A stretch of DNA of 64,000 bases from Stenotrophomonas bentonitica. Lineage in GTDB: Bacteria; Pseudomonadota; Gammaproteobacteria; Xanthomonadales; Xanthomonadaceae. Under the pieces are notes generated by a model. That model was not told the origin of the DNA. It saw nothing but the letters and a program-made list of their open reading frames with translations, and searched no databases. Below, one piece after another: positions 1 through 8,021 of this stretch (its first letter is position 1; the number at the start of each line of letters is the position of its first letter). Position numbers and translations under genes: made by a program. The stretch spans positions 1,054,001 through 1,118,000 of the forward strand of contig NZ_JAAZUH010000001.1 of NCBI RefSeq assembly GCF_013185915.1, given 5' to 3'.

Positions 1-327
1 GTCGGCAAGCGCGTGGCGCTGGTGCCGAAGCAGAGCGCCTCGCTCGGCGCGGACTACACCTTCACCCAGGGCGTGCTGAGCGGCTTCGGTTTCGGCGGCG
101 GCGTGCGCTACAACGGCGGCATCTACGGCGACATCTACAACCAGTGGTACACGCCGTCGTTCACCCTGTTCGACGCGGCCGTGCATTACGACCGTGGCCC
201 GTGGCGGGTGCAGGTCAACGCCAGCAACCTGACCGCCAAGGAATACGTCTCGGCCTGCAACAGCAGCACCTGGTGCTACTACGGCTACTCGCGCACCGTC
301 ACTGCCAGCGTCCGGTACCAGTGGTGA
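1..327 (+). CDS. TonB-dependent siderophore receptor, C-terminal fragment
   Basis: The reading frame is open from the window edge, so only the last 108 residues are seen. They show the alternating aromatic beta-strand pattern of an outer-membrane barrel (…FTLFDAAVHYDRGPWRVQVNASNLTAKEY…) and end in RYQW with a terminal aromatic residue, as expected for a TonB-dependent receptor. A cysteine-rich turn (CNSSTWCYYG) before the last strand is typical of ferrisiderophore receptors. It overlaps the next gene by a GTGA junction, and the following DUF3325/DUF3649/PepSY genes support a role in ferric-siderophore import. The ligand cannot be told from this fragment. Confidence 0.85.
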   Translation, partial: VGKRVALVPKQSASLGADYTFTQGVLSGFGFGGGVRYNGGIYGDIYNQWYTPSFTLFDAAVHYDRGPWRVQVNASNLTAKEYVSACNSSTWCYYGYSRTVTASVRYQW

Positions 328-620
328 GTGCCGATACTCTGGCGATGCTGTACTGCGCGCTGGCTGGCCTCGCGTCGGCGTTTTCGGCGCTGGCGTTCTA
401 TGCCGCCTCACCGCATTGCCGCTGGCCGCGCCTGCGCCGTGGTGCGCGGCTGGGCCGCCAGCTCGGGCTGGTGGCGGCCGCCACGTCGCTGTGGCTGTGG
501 ATGGGCCAGCTCGGCCTGGCCACCGGCCTGTGCGTCACGCTGGGGATCTGGATGCTGACCGCGCTGGTGCTGCCCTACCTGGCCGCCTGGACGCGGCCCG
601 AAGCAGAGGCGCGACGCTGA
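324..620 (+). CDS. DUF3325-type small membrane protein of iron-uptake operon
   Basis: This 98-residue protein has three hydrophobic segments (about residues 5-25, 40-58 and 65-85) and a basic segment after the first. I chose the GTG at 324 because it overlaps the receptor stop codon (GTGA), implying translational coupling, and because the longer upstream frame lies inside the receptor gene. Small proteins of this size between a TonB siderophore receptor and a PepSY protein belong to the DUF3325 family. Their exact role is unknown; they probably help inner-membrane iron or siderophore handling. The family assignment rests on context and hydropathy, not on a search. Confidence 0.7.
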   Translation: MSADTLAMLYCALAGLASAFSALAFYAASPHCRWPRLRRGARLGRQLGLVAAATSLWLWMGQLGLATGLCVTLGIWMLTALVLPYLAAWTRPEAEARR

Positions 621-883
621 TGTGGGCACGTGCACTGGCCGGCCTGCTGGCCGGCTTCTTCGTGGCGGCTGCGGCCGCCGGCCTGATCACCTGGGTGCCG
701 CCGGGTTCGTGGCAGTCGGTGATCGTGCCCAGCATGGTCGCTTTCATTCCGTTGTGGATGCTGGCCGCGCTGTGGGCATTCGCGTTCCGCACCGGGCTGC
801 GCGCGTGGCTGTGGCTCAGTGCCAGCGCCGCGTTCGGCTTCGGCCTGCTGTGGCTGCTGCGCCACTTCGATTGGGTGCAGTGA
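620..883 (+). CDS. DUF3649-type small membrane protein of iron-uptake operon
   Basis: This 87-residue protein consists of three hydrophobic segments (about residues 5-25, 34-56 and 62-80). Its ATG overlaps the stop codon of the previous gene (ATGA), so the two are translationally coupled. Position and size match DUF3649, which commonly sits between DUF3325 and PepSY genes next to siderophore receptors in Xanthomonadaceae. The molecular function is not known. The C-terminus LLRHFDWVQ contains no recognisable catalytic motif. Confidence 0.7.
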   Translation: MWARALAGLLAGFFVAAAAAGLITWVPPGSWQSVIVPSMVAFIPLWMLAALWAFAFRTGLRAWLWLSASAAFGFGLLWLLRHFDWVQ

Positions 884-893
884 GGTCTATTCG

Positions 894-2459
894 ATGAAAT
901 TCAGTTCGCTCACCCTGCGCACCTTCACCACGCTGCACACCTGGGTCGGCCTGGTGGCCGGCTTTGCATTGTTCGTGGCGTTCTACGCCGGTGCGATCAC
1001 CGTGTTCCACCACGACCTGCCGCTGTGGCAGTCGCCGCAGGGCATGGACCAGCCGGCGCAGACCCTGGACGACGCGCAGCGCCTGCTCGATGGCGTGCTG
1101 GCCAAGCACCCGGACGCGCGCAAGCACATCGGCATGACCTTCCCGGGCGCGGAGACGCCGCAGTCCATCGCGTACTGGCAGGACGCCAAGGGCACCTGGC
1201 TGTTCGCCTGGGCCGACCATGTGGATGGCAGCCCTACTCCACCGCAGGCGGGGTTGGCCGAGCTGGTCAATGAACTGCACTACACGCTGGGCCTGCCGGT
1301 GGCGGGCATCTACCTGATGGGCGTGGTCAGCCTGCTGTACGGGCTGGCGCTGCTGTCCGGGCTGGTGATCCACCTGCCCAAGCTGGTCGGTGATCTGTTC
1401 GCGCTGCGCCCGGGCCGGAATCTTAAACAGATGTGGCAGGACGCGCACAACGTGATCGGCGTGCTGAGCCTGCCGTTCCACCTGCTGTTCGCGGTGACCG
1501 GTGCGCTGTTGTGCCTGATGTTCCTGCAGATGGCCGCCCTCAACCCGCTGATTTACGACGGCAAGCTGCTGGCGGCGATTCCCGATGCGACCGATACCGC
1601 ACCGATCCGCGCGCCGGCCAACGAGCCGGTGCGTGCCGGCAGCCTGACGATGCTGCATGCGCGCTCGATTGCGGTGGCCAACGAGATGGGCCAGCAGCGC
1701 TTCGAGCCGGCGTACCTCAAACTGGCCAATGCCGGCGATGCCAATGCGGTGATCGAGATCACCGGCGACGGTGGCGTGTCGCTCGGCCCGCTGGGCGCGG
1801 TGGCGATGGACGCCAACACCGGCGAGGTCCTGCACACCCAGCTGCCGGGCCAGCGCGACGCCAACCATGCGACGCTGGCGGCGGCCTATGCGCTGCACTT
1901 CGGCGAGTTCGGCAACGGGCTGGTGCCGTGGCTGTACTTCGTGCTCGGGCTCGGTGGTGCGTTCCTGTTCTATTCGGGCAACCTGCTGTGGATCGAGTCG
2001 CGCCGCAAGCGCCGCCAGGCCGAACAGGGGCGCGCGCAGGTGAACATGGCGCGGGCCACGGTAGGCGTATGCATCGGGCTGTGCGTGGCGGTATCGGCCG
2101 CGTTCGTGAGCGTGCAGCTGCTGGAGCATCTGGCACCGGCGCACGCCGACGCTGGCATGCGCTGGACCTGCTTCCTGGTCTGGGGCGGTTGTGCCCTGTG
2201 GGCGGCGCTGCGCGCGCCATCCAGGGCCGCCGTGGAGCTGCTGTGGGCGGCCGCCGTGGTCACCGCGTTGATCCCGGTGGTGCACGGGGCGATGAGCGGG
2301 CTGTGGCTGTGGACCAGTGCCATGCACGGGTATTGGCCGTTGTTCTGGGTGGATGGTGTGGCGTTGGCAATGGCGGTCGGTTTCGCAGCGATGGCGCAGG
2401 CGACCCGTCGCCGTGCGGTCCACGGCGACCCAAACAGCGTTTGGGCGCACGCGCGGTAG
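894..2459 (+). CDS. PepSY-associated TM protein (PiuB-like, iron-regulated)
   Basis: This 521-residue inner-membrane protein starts with MKFSSLTLRTFTTLHTWVGLVAGFALFVAFYAGAI, the first membrane helix of the PepSY_TM family (PiuB-like). Further helices lie near residues 140-170, 195-220, 345-370 and in the C-terminal third (four helices). A periplasmic region with two PepSY-like stretches lies between them. The start is the ATG 10 bases after the DUF3649 stop. Family members are proposed to reduce or release iron from siderophores at the inner membrane. The stop codon TAG is part of the GTAG end of a REP palindrome, and the gene faces a GH18 pseudogene. Confidence 0.85.
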   Translation: MKFSSLTLRTFTTLHTWVGLVAGFALFVAFYAGAITVFHHDLPLWQSPQGMDQPAQTLDDAQRLLDGVLAKHPDARKHIGMTFPGAETPQSIAYWQDAKGTWLFAWADHVDGSPTPPQAGLAELVNELHYTLGLPVAGIYLMGVVSLLYGLALLSGLVIHLPKLVGDLFALRPGRNLKQMWQDAHNVIGVLSLPFHLLFAVTGALLCLMFLQMAALNPLIYDGKLLAAIPDATDTAPIRAPANEPVRAGSLTMLHARSIAVANEMGQQRFEPAYLKLANAGDANAVIEITGDGGVSLGPLGAVAMDANTGEVLHTQLPGQRDANHATLAAAYALHFGEFGNGLVPWLYFVLGLGGAFLFYSGNLLWIESRRKRRQAEQGRAQVNMARATVGVCIGLCVAVSAAFVSVQLLEHLAPAHADAGMRWTCFLVWGGCALWAALRAPSRAAVELLWAAAVVTALIPVVHGAMSGLWLWTSAMHGYWPLFWVDGVALAMAVGFAAMAQATRRRAVHGDPNSVWAHAR

Positions 2460-2520
2460 AGCCACACCCTGCGTGGCTGAACCTCCCGCCGAAAAGCAGC
2501 CACGCAGGGCGTGGCTCTAC
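2456..2520. repeat. SMAG-type REP pair (GTAG palindromes in inverted orientation)
   Basis: Two copies of a palindrome containing GTAGAGCCACRCCCTGCGTG-like sequence face each other; the left copy begins with GTAG at 2456 and the right copy ends with CTAC at 2517-2520. Together they can fold into a long hairpin between two convergent genes. The GTAG start and GCCACGC stem match the SMAG REP family known from Stenotrophomonas. Both neighbouring genes take their TAG stop from the GTAG ends. It may serve as a bidirectional terminator or an mRNA-stabilising hairpin. Confidence 0.8.
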
Positions 2521-3688
2521 CGGAAGGGGGCCGCCATTGCGTTGAGCAGGCTGGCCTGGTCGTCATCACCCGTCAGCTCCCAGGTGAACACGCCGCGCAG
2601 CTTCTGTTCCTTGGCGAAATCCGCACGGATGCCGATCGACTGCGGGTCTTCGTAGCTGATGAACACCTTCTGCGCCGGGTTGTACAACCACGGGGTCTGC
2701 GCCACCGGGTGCCAGTGGCGCTGCCAACCGGGCTTGCCGAGGAATTCGGCCTTTATGCGGCGCCAGTCGCCGGCGTCGAACGGCGCGCTGTACGGCTGGT
2801 ACAGGCCATCGGCGCCTGCACCGGTGACGTTGAATCCGCGCCCATAAAACGGCACGCCCAGCACCAGCTTGTCGGCCGGCACGCCGTGGTCGCGGTAGAA
2901 CTGCACTGCCGCTTCCACGTTGTTCCAGCGGCGCTGCTCCTTCGCCAACGGGTCCTGCGGCACTTCGCGCAGCGGCGCGTTGAAGGTTGAGACCTTCGAG
3001 AAGCCGGTGCCCATGTCGTAGCTCATCAGGTTGATGAAATCGAGCTGTGCGCCCAGTTCCTTCAACTCATAGCTCAGCGCCGGGTCGTAGGGCCCATCGG
3101 TCTGCACGCGACCGGCCGGCAGCGCGGCGGTGAGCAGGCGGTGCGGGCCCTTGCCGCCGTCCAGCGCGTCCAGCTGGCGGCGGAACTCCTGCACCAGCAG
3201 GGTCATGTTGTGGCGGTCTTCGGGGCGGTCGGTGATTTCCAGCGGGCCGCCAGACACCGGGAACTCCCAGTCGATATCCACGCCGTCGAAACTGCCGCGA
3301 TGCTGCTCGAAGAACATCGCCACGCAGGAGCCACGAAACGCTCGCGGCTTTCCGGGGTGAGCGCCGCATCGGAGAAACCGCCTGCGTTCCAGCCACCGAT
3401 GGAGATCATGCTGTGCAGCTGCGGGTGCGCACGCTTGAGCGCGGCCAGCGCCTTGAAGTGTGCCGGTGCAGCAGCGTCCACCACGCAACGACCGTCTTCA
3501 ATGCGGGCGAAGGCGTAGAACAGATGGGTGAGCGTGTCGGCCGGAATGCTGGCCACCGCGTAGCGTTCGGCTGACCCGCCAGGATAGTAGGCGCCGATCA
3601 CGGTGTTCGACGCGGGCGCGGCGTGGCTGGACAGCGGCAGTGCGGCGACGATGGCCGCACCGAGCAGGGAGACGATGAAACGGGACAT
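2517..3688 (-). pseudogene. GH18 chitinase-like glycosidase, frameshifted
   Basis: Two minus-strand frames together encode one secreted GH18 protein. The first part (3688 down to about 3330) has a signal peptide (MSRFIVSLLGAAIVAALPLSSHA) and the family strands THLFYAFARI and MISIGGW. The second part carries the catalytic motif DGVDIDWE (about residues 135-142 of the repaired protein, acid/base Glu 142), then INLMSYDM and GVPFYGRGF, and ends …WELTGDD. The frames join at about 3329-3331, where one base is missing; restoring it gives …RERFVASCVAMFFEQ. All key residues are intact, so this is either a recent inactivation or a sequencing error. It would cleave chitin or related beta-1,4-GlcNAc polymers. 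Repaired length is about 390 residues, stop TAG inside the REP. Confidence 0.8.
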
Positions 3689-3805
3689 GGCAACTCCGTG
3701 GACCTGGATGAGGCCAACGGTAGCAAGCCGCGCAGGCGCGTGGCGGGATGTCCTGCGAATCTGTCCGGCGGACACGCGACGGCGCCCTGCGAGGGTCAGC
3801 GCGGA

Positions 3806-3838
3806 CAAAAAAAAACGGGCCGAAGCCCGTTTTTCTTT
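3806..3838 (-). terminator. Rho-independent terminator after pnp
   Basis: The stem AAAAACGGGC/GCCCGTTTTT with a CGAA tetraloop (3811-3834) is flanked by A and T runs on both sides. It lies 40 bases beyond the pnp stop codon and could work in both directions. Confidence 0.85.
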
Positions 3839-3878
3839 CAGGAGGAGTGACGACCAGCGGCCGTCACCCACCGCCTGA

Positions 3879-5987
3879 TCATTCTGCCGAAGCGCCTTCA
3901 CCTTCTTCGACGGCCTTCATCGACAGGCGGATACGGCCCTGCTTGTCGACTTCCAGCACCTTGACCTTGACCACGTCGCCTTCCTTCAGCTTGTCGCCGA
4001 CCTTCTCGACGCGCTCGCTGGAGATCTGCGAGACGTGCACCAGGCCGTCCTTGCCCGGCAGGATGGTCACGAACGCACCGAAGTCCATGATCTTGGCGAC
4101 CTTGCCTTCGTAGATGCGACCCGGCTCGACGTCCGAGGTGATCTGCTCGATGCGGGCCTTGGCGGCCTGCGCGGCAATGGCGTTGACCGAAGCGATGACG
4201 ATGGTGCCGTCGTCCTGGATGTCGATCTGGGTGCCGGTTTCCTTGGTGATGGCCTGGATGGTGGAACCACCCTTGCCGATCACTTCGCGGATCTTGTCCG
4301 GGTGGATCTTGATGGTCAGCAGGCGCGGCGCGTAGTCCGACAGCTCTTCGCGCGGGGCGGTCAGGCCGTGGGCCATTTCACCCAGGATGTGCAGACGGCC
4401 GGCCTTGGCCTGCTGCAGGGCCTGCTTCATGATCTCTTCGGTGATGCCTTCGATCTTGATGTCCATCTGCAGGGCGGAGATGCCCTCAGCGGTACCGGCA
4501 ACCTTGAAGTCCATGTCGCCCAGGTGGTCTTCGTCACCCAGGATGTCGGACAGGACGACGAAGCGCTCGCCTTCCTTGACCAGGCCCATGGCGATACCGG
4601 CCACCGGCGACTTGACCGGCACGCCGGCGTCCATCAGGGCCAGCGAGGAACCGCAGACCGAGGCCATCGACGAGGAACCGTTCGACTCGGTGATTTCCGA
4701 GACCACGCGGATGGTGTACGGGAAGGCTTCCAGCGACGGCATCACTGCCAGCACGCCGCGCTTGGCGAGGCGGCCGTGGCCGATTTCGCGACGCTTCGGG
4801 CCCATCATGCGGCCGGTCTCACCCACCGAGTACGGCGGGAAGTTGTAATGGAACAGGAAGTTGTCCTTGTACTCGCCCGAGACGGCGTCGATCACCTGGC
4901 CGTCGCGTGCGGTGCCCAGGGTGATGGCGACGATGGCCTGGGTTTCACCACGGGTGAACAGCGAGGAACCGTGGACGCGCGGCAGGATGCCGGTCTTCAC
5001 GGCGATCGGGCGGACAGTGTCCAGCGCACGGCCGTCGATGCGGACCTTGGTGTCCAGCACCGAGTTGCGCATGGTGCTGTATTCCAGCTCGCCGAATTCC
5101 TTCGACAGTTCGGCCGGGTTCCAGCCGTCGGCGGCAACGCGGCCGGCCAGCGACTCGGTCACGTCCTTCTTGATCGCCGAGATGGCGTCGCGGCGCTGCA
5201 GCTTGTCGCGCACCTGGAAGGCTTCGCCCAGGCGCGGGCCGATGGCTTCCTGCAGGGCGCTGATCAGCGCGTCGTTCTTGGCCGGGGCGACCCAGGTCGA
5301 CGGCTTGGTGCCGGCTTCCACGGTCAGCTCGTTGATGGCGTTGATGACCTTCTGCATTTCGCGGTGACCGAAGGTCACGGCGCCCAGCATCACGTCTTCG
5401 GACAGCAGCGCGGCTTCGGACTCGACCATCAGCACGGCGTTGGCGGTACCAGCCACGACCAGTTCCAGCTCCGAATCCTTCAGTTCGGTCACGGTCGGGT
5501 TGAGGATGTACTCACCGTTCTTGTAACCCACCTTGGCGGCGGCGATCGGACCCTTGAACGGGGTGCCGGCCAGCGACAGGGCGGCCGAAGCACCGATCAG
5601 CGCCGGGATGTCGCCGTCGATGTCCGGGTTCAGCGACATCACCGTGGCGATGATCTGAACTTCGTTCTTGTAGTCTTCCGGGAACAGCGGACGGATCGGG
5701 CGATCGATCAGGCGCGAAATCAGCGTCTCTTTTTCGGTCGCGCGGCCTTCGCGCTTGAAGAAGCCACCCGGGATGCGGCCACCGGCGTAGAACTTCTCCT
5801 GATAGTCACAGGTCAGCGGGAAGAAGTCCTGGCCCTCACGCGCGCTCTTGGCAGCCACGGCGGAGACCAGCAGCACGGTGTCGTCGAACTTGACGATGAC
5901 GGCGCCACCGGCCTGACGGGCGATTTCGCCGGTTTCAAGCGTGACGGTGTGCTTGCCGTACTGGAAGGTTTTGGTGATTTTTGCCAC
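3879..5987 (-). CDS. pnp: Polyribonucleotide nucleotidyltransferase (PNPase)
   Basis: This 702-residue protein degrades mRNA 3' to 5' by phosphorolysis and joins RNase E in the degradosome. Two RNase PH domains (about 1-215 and 310-540) are joined by an alpha-helical linker. The first carries [12 protein letters not shown] and the second [10 protein letters not shown] and [14 protein letters not shown] domain ([16 protein letters not shown], about 562-577) and an S1 domain ([13 protein letters not shown]…GLVHVSQIS, about 620-690) follow. I chose the GTG at 5987, giving [11 protein letters not shown], because an AAGGAC ribosome-binding site lies 7-8 bases upstream and the longer frame has no homologous N-terminus. 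It follows rpsO, from which it is separated by a terminator-like hairpin. Confidence 0.97.
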   Translation of the reverse strand: MAKITKTFQYGKHTVTLETGEIARQAGGAVIVKFDDTVLLVSAVAAKSAREGQDFFPLTCDYQEKFYAGGRIPGGFFKREGRATEKETLISRLIDRPIRPLFPEDYKNEVQIIATVMSLNPDIDGDIPALIGASAALSLAGTPFKGPIAAAKVGYKNGEYILNPTVTELKDSELELVVAGTANAVLMVESEAALLSEDVMLGAVTFGHREMQKVINAINELTVEAGTKPSTWVAPAKNDALISALQEAIGPRLGEAFQVRDKLQRRDAISAIKKDVTESLAGRVAADGWNPAELSKEFGELEYSTMRNSVLDTKVRIDGRALDTVRPIAVKTGILPRVHGSSLFTRGETQAIVAITLGTARDGQVIDAVSGEYKDNFLFHYNFPPYSVGETGRMMGPKRREIGHGRLAKRGVLAVMPSLEAFPYTIRVVSEITESNGSSSMASVCGSSLALMDAGVPVKSPVAGIAMGLVKEGERFVVLSDILGDEDHLGDMDFKVAGTAEGISALQMDIKIEGITEEIMKQALQQAKAGRLHILGEMAHGLTAPREELSDYAPRLLTIKIHPDKIREVIGKGGSTIQAITKETGTQIDIQDDGTIVIASVNAIAAQAAKARIEQITSDVEPGRIYEGKVAKIMDFGAFVTILPGKDGLVHVSQISSERVEKVGDKLKEGDVVKVKVLEVDKQGRIRLSMKAVEEGEGASAE

Positions 5988-6091
5988 GGGGGATGTCCTT
6001 GGGATGATGCTGTCTTCGAATGGACCGCAGGCGACCCTTGCCGCCGACGGGTGACCGGTAGTCCGGTCCAAGCGATGTATTCGGTACTGCC

Positions 6092-6125
6092 AAAACAAAA
6101 CCGCGGCGCATTCCTGCGCCGCGGT
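6092..6125 (-). terminator. Terminator hairpin between rpsO and pnp
   Basis: An 11-bp GC-rich stem (ACCGCGGCGCA/TGCGCCGCGGT, loop TTCC) is followed on the minus strand by TTTGTTTTGG. It lies 13 bases beyond the rpsO stop. It probably lowers read-through into pnp, as the rpsO-pnp intercistronic hairpin does in E. coli. Confidence 0.8.
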
Positions 6126-6137
6126 CGGGATTCTTGC

Positions 6138-6398
6138 TTAGCGACGCAGGCCGAGCTTTTCGATCAGGGCCTTGTAACGCGGGGCGTCTTTCTTCTTCAG
6201 GTAGTCCAGCAGGCTGCGGCGGCGGTTGACCATCTGCAGCAGGCCACGACGGCTGTGGTGATCCTTCTTGTGGGCCTTGAAGTGGCCGGTCAGCAGCTCG
6301 ATGCGGGCGGTGAGCAGGGCGACCTGCACTTCCGGGGAGCCGGTATCGGCGGCGCTGCGCTTGTTTTCTTCAATGACCTTCTGGGTGTCGATCGACAT
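6138..6398 (-). CDS. rpsO: 30S ribosomal protein S15
   Basis: The 86-residue protein has the family length (E. coli 89) and the conserved blocks [34 protein letters not shown] and [15 protein letters not shown], which contact 16S rRNA helices 20-22 and S8. S15 is a primary binder in 30S platform assembly. The gene sits between truB and pnp, the usual order. S15 represses its own translation in several bacteria through a folded leader; here a 160-base leader contains two hairpins, but I cannot show that they bind S15. Confidence 0.98.
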   Translation of the reverse strand: MSIDTQKVIEENKRSAADTGSPEVQVALLTARIELLTGHFKAHKKDHHSRRGLLQMVNRRRSLLDYLKKKDAPRYKALIEKLGLRR

Positions 6399-6478
6399 TG
6401 CTTTCTTCTCTTTTAGATGCGTGGCCCGCAGAAACGTCCCATTGACGTACCGCGCGACTCGCCGTTAACGAAATGATG

Positions 6479-6534
6479 AACCCGCAGAAGCGGGCATGCC
6501 TGAAAAGGCCGCGAAATTGTAACGTTCGCGGCCT
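6479..6534 (-). terminator. Hairpins between truB and rpsO
   Basis: On the minus strand a stem GGCCGCGAA/TTCGCGGCC (6506-6534) is followed by TTTTCAGG, a plausible terminator after truB. A smaller stem CCCGC/GCGGG lies just downstream (6479-6495). The region 6399-6562 contains no ORF of interest and should also hold the rpsO promoter, which I could not pin down. Confidence 0.55.
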
Positions 6535-6562
6535 CCCGGGACAAGCGCCGGGTACGTCCGGG

Positions 6563-7471
6563 TCAGAGGTTGAAGCAGCGCTGCGGGGACAGCCGGCCCG
6601 TCTCGTCGACCTCGCCAAGCCCCAGGATCGGGCCGTTCGGGCCGTATACCGCGACCGTGCCCGCGCCCCAGGCCGGGTCGCGCAGGCGCTGCCCCACCGA
6701 GAACCGGGGTGCCTGTTCAGCATCCAGGTCGATTCGCGGATAGTCCGCCAGGCCGGCCGCCAGCGGCAGCAGCAGGGCTTCCAGAGCGGTTTCGTCGCCC
6801 TGCCCGGCCAGCTCGCGCAGGCTGTCCAGGGTGACCATGGGGGCGTCGCGGAACGGGTCCACCCAGAGGCGGCGCAGCCCGGCGATGTGGGCGCCGCAGC
6901 CCAGGGTCTCGCCCAGGTCGCGGGCCAGGCTGCGGATGTAGGTGCCTGAACCGCAGGTCACCCGCAGCGACAAGCGGGTCGGCTGCTGGTCCAGCACCTC
7001 GATGGCGTGGACCTCCACGTCGCGCTCCGGCGCTTCGATGGTCTCGCCACGACGCGCCTTCATGTACAGCGGTTCGCCACCCTGCTTGAGGGCGGAATAG
7101 ATCGGTGCGCGCTGTCGTATCCGGCCCTTCAGCGGCGCCAGTGCGGCTTCGAGCTGCTCACGGCTGATGGCGGGCACGGGGCGTTCCAGCAGCACGCTGC
7201 CGTCGGAATCGTCGGTGTCGGTGGTCTGGCCCAGCACCACCTCGGCGTCGTAGGCCTTGGCCGAGCCCAGCAGCAGGCCGGCGATCTTGGTGGCCTCGCC
7301 GAAGCACAGCGGCAGCAGGCCGGTGGCGAGCGGGTCGAGGCTGCCGGTGTGGCCGCCCTTTTCAGCACGGAACAGACGGCGCGCGATCTGCAGCGCGGCG
7401 TTGGAGCTCATGCCGGCGGGCTTGTCGAGCAGCAGGATGCCGTCGAGGCGACGGAAGGTGATTCGGGTCAT
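6563..7471 (-). CDS. truB: tRNA pseudouridine(55) synthase TruB
   Basis: The 302-residue enzyme converts U55 of the T-loop of tRNAs to pseudouridine. The catalytic Asp lies in [16 protein letters not shown] (about residues 41-56), after the N-terminal block [13 protein letters not shown]. The later blocks [16 protein letters not shown] and [18 protein letters not shown] bind RNA and stabilise the fold. A C-terminal PUA-like part (about 245-302, [11 protein letters not shown]…[13 protein letters not shown]) is present. The start is the ATG at 7471, which gives the family N-terminus; longer frames have no support. It follows rbfA with a 46-base gap containing a small hairpin. Confidence 0.96.
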   Translation of the reverse strand: MTRITFRRLDGILLLDKPAGMSSNAALQIARRLFRAEKGGHTGSLDPLATGLLPLCFGEATKIAGLLLGSAKAYDAEVVLGQTTDTDDSDGSVLLERPVPAISREQLEAALAPLKGRIRQRAPIYSALKQGGEPLYMKARRGETIEAPERDVEVHAIEVLDQQPTRLSLRVTCGSGTYIRSLARDLGETLGCGAHIAGLRRLWVDPFRDAPMVTLDSLRELAGQGDETALEALLLPLAAGLADYPRIDLDAEQAPRFSVGQRLRDPAWGAGTVAVYGPNGPILGLGEVDETGRLSPQRCFNL

Positions 7472-7489
7472 GGTATTTCGAATGTGACA

Positions 7490-7507
7490 ACAGCCCTTTC
7501 GGGCTGT
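7490..7507 (-). other. Small hairpin between rbfA and truB
   Basis: A 7-bp stem ACAGCCC/GGGCTGT with loop TTTC lies directly after the rbfA stop. It lacks a U tract, so it may be a processing or pausing site rather than a full terminator. Confidence 0.4.
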
Positions 7508-7517
7508 CGTGGTTGGA

Positions 7518-7928
7518 TCACTTGGCTTCGGTGTTGTTGTCGTCGTCGCCGTCTTCGGCTTCGCGGCTCTTTTCCGCCGCCAGCGTGTCAGGCAGGTCAC
7601 GCAACAGGTTGTCGATGCGCTCGCCACGGTCGACCGAGTCGTCGTAGTGGAAGTGCAGCTCCGGCACGTGGCGCAGCTTCATGGCCTTGGCCAGTTCCAT
7701 GCGCAGGCCCCAGGCGATTTCCTTCAGGCCCTTCATCGCCTCTTCCGAACGTTCCGGCATGAGGGCGGTGACGAAGATCTTGGCGTGCGCCATGTCACGC
7801 GTGATTTCCACGTCGGACACACTCACCGAAGGCAGGCCGTGTTCACGCACCGCGTTGTGCACGAGCGTACCCAGCTCACGGCGGATCTGGGCGGAAACAC
7901 GGTCGGTTCGATGGAAGGTTTTGGGCAC
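7518..7928 (-). CDS. rbfA: 30S ribosome-binding factor RbfA
   Basis: The 136-residue protein has the single KH-like RbfA fold: [17 protein letters not shown], then [19 protein letters not shown] and the [32 protein letters not shown] block. It binds the 30S subunit during late maturation of the 16S 5' end and helps cold adaptation. The C-terminal tail is acidic ([14 protein letters not shown]). It lies between infB and truB in the conserved operon. Confidence 0.97.
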   Translation of the reverse strand: MPKTFHRTDRVSAQIRRELGTLVHNAVREHGLPSVSVSDVEITRDMAHAKIFVTALMPERSEEAMKGLKEIAWGLRMELAKAMKLRHVPELHFHYDDSVDRGERIDNLLRDLPDTLAAEKSREAEDGDDDNNTEAK

Positions 7929-7952
7929 AGGTGGTCTCTTGGTTCTTTGAGT

Positions 7953-7975
7953 GTCCGGCCAGCGGCCGGACCTAC
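7953..7975 (-). repeat. SMAG-type REP element
   Basis: On the minus strand the element begins with GTAG followed by the palindrome GTCCGGCCGCTGGCCGGAC. It lies between infB and rbfA, so it is transcribed with the operon and could protect upstream mRNA from 3' exonucleases. Confidence 0.75.
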
Positions 7976-7985
7976 GGTATCTGTT

Positions 7986-8014
7986 CGCGGCCCGACCGAG
8001 GGGGTCGGGCCGCG
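7986..8014 (-). other. GC-rich hairpin after infB
   Basis: A 12-bp stem containing CGGCCCGACC/GGTCGGGCCG lies 8 bases downstream of the infB stop. There is no T run, so it is probably a pausing or mRNA-stabilising hairpin and not a strong intrinsic terminator. Confidence 0.45.
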
Positions 8015-8021
8015 CGGGGTA

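Noticed and set aside
5988..6098. N-terminal extension of PNPase
   Set aside because: The extra 37 residues do not resemble the family, and GTG 5987 has a good ribosome-binding site and gives the normal start.
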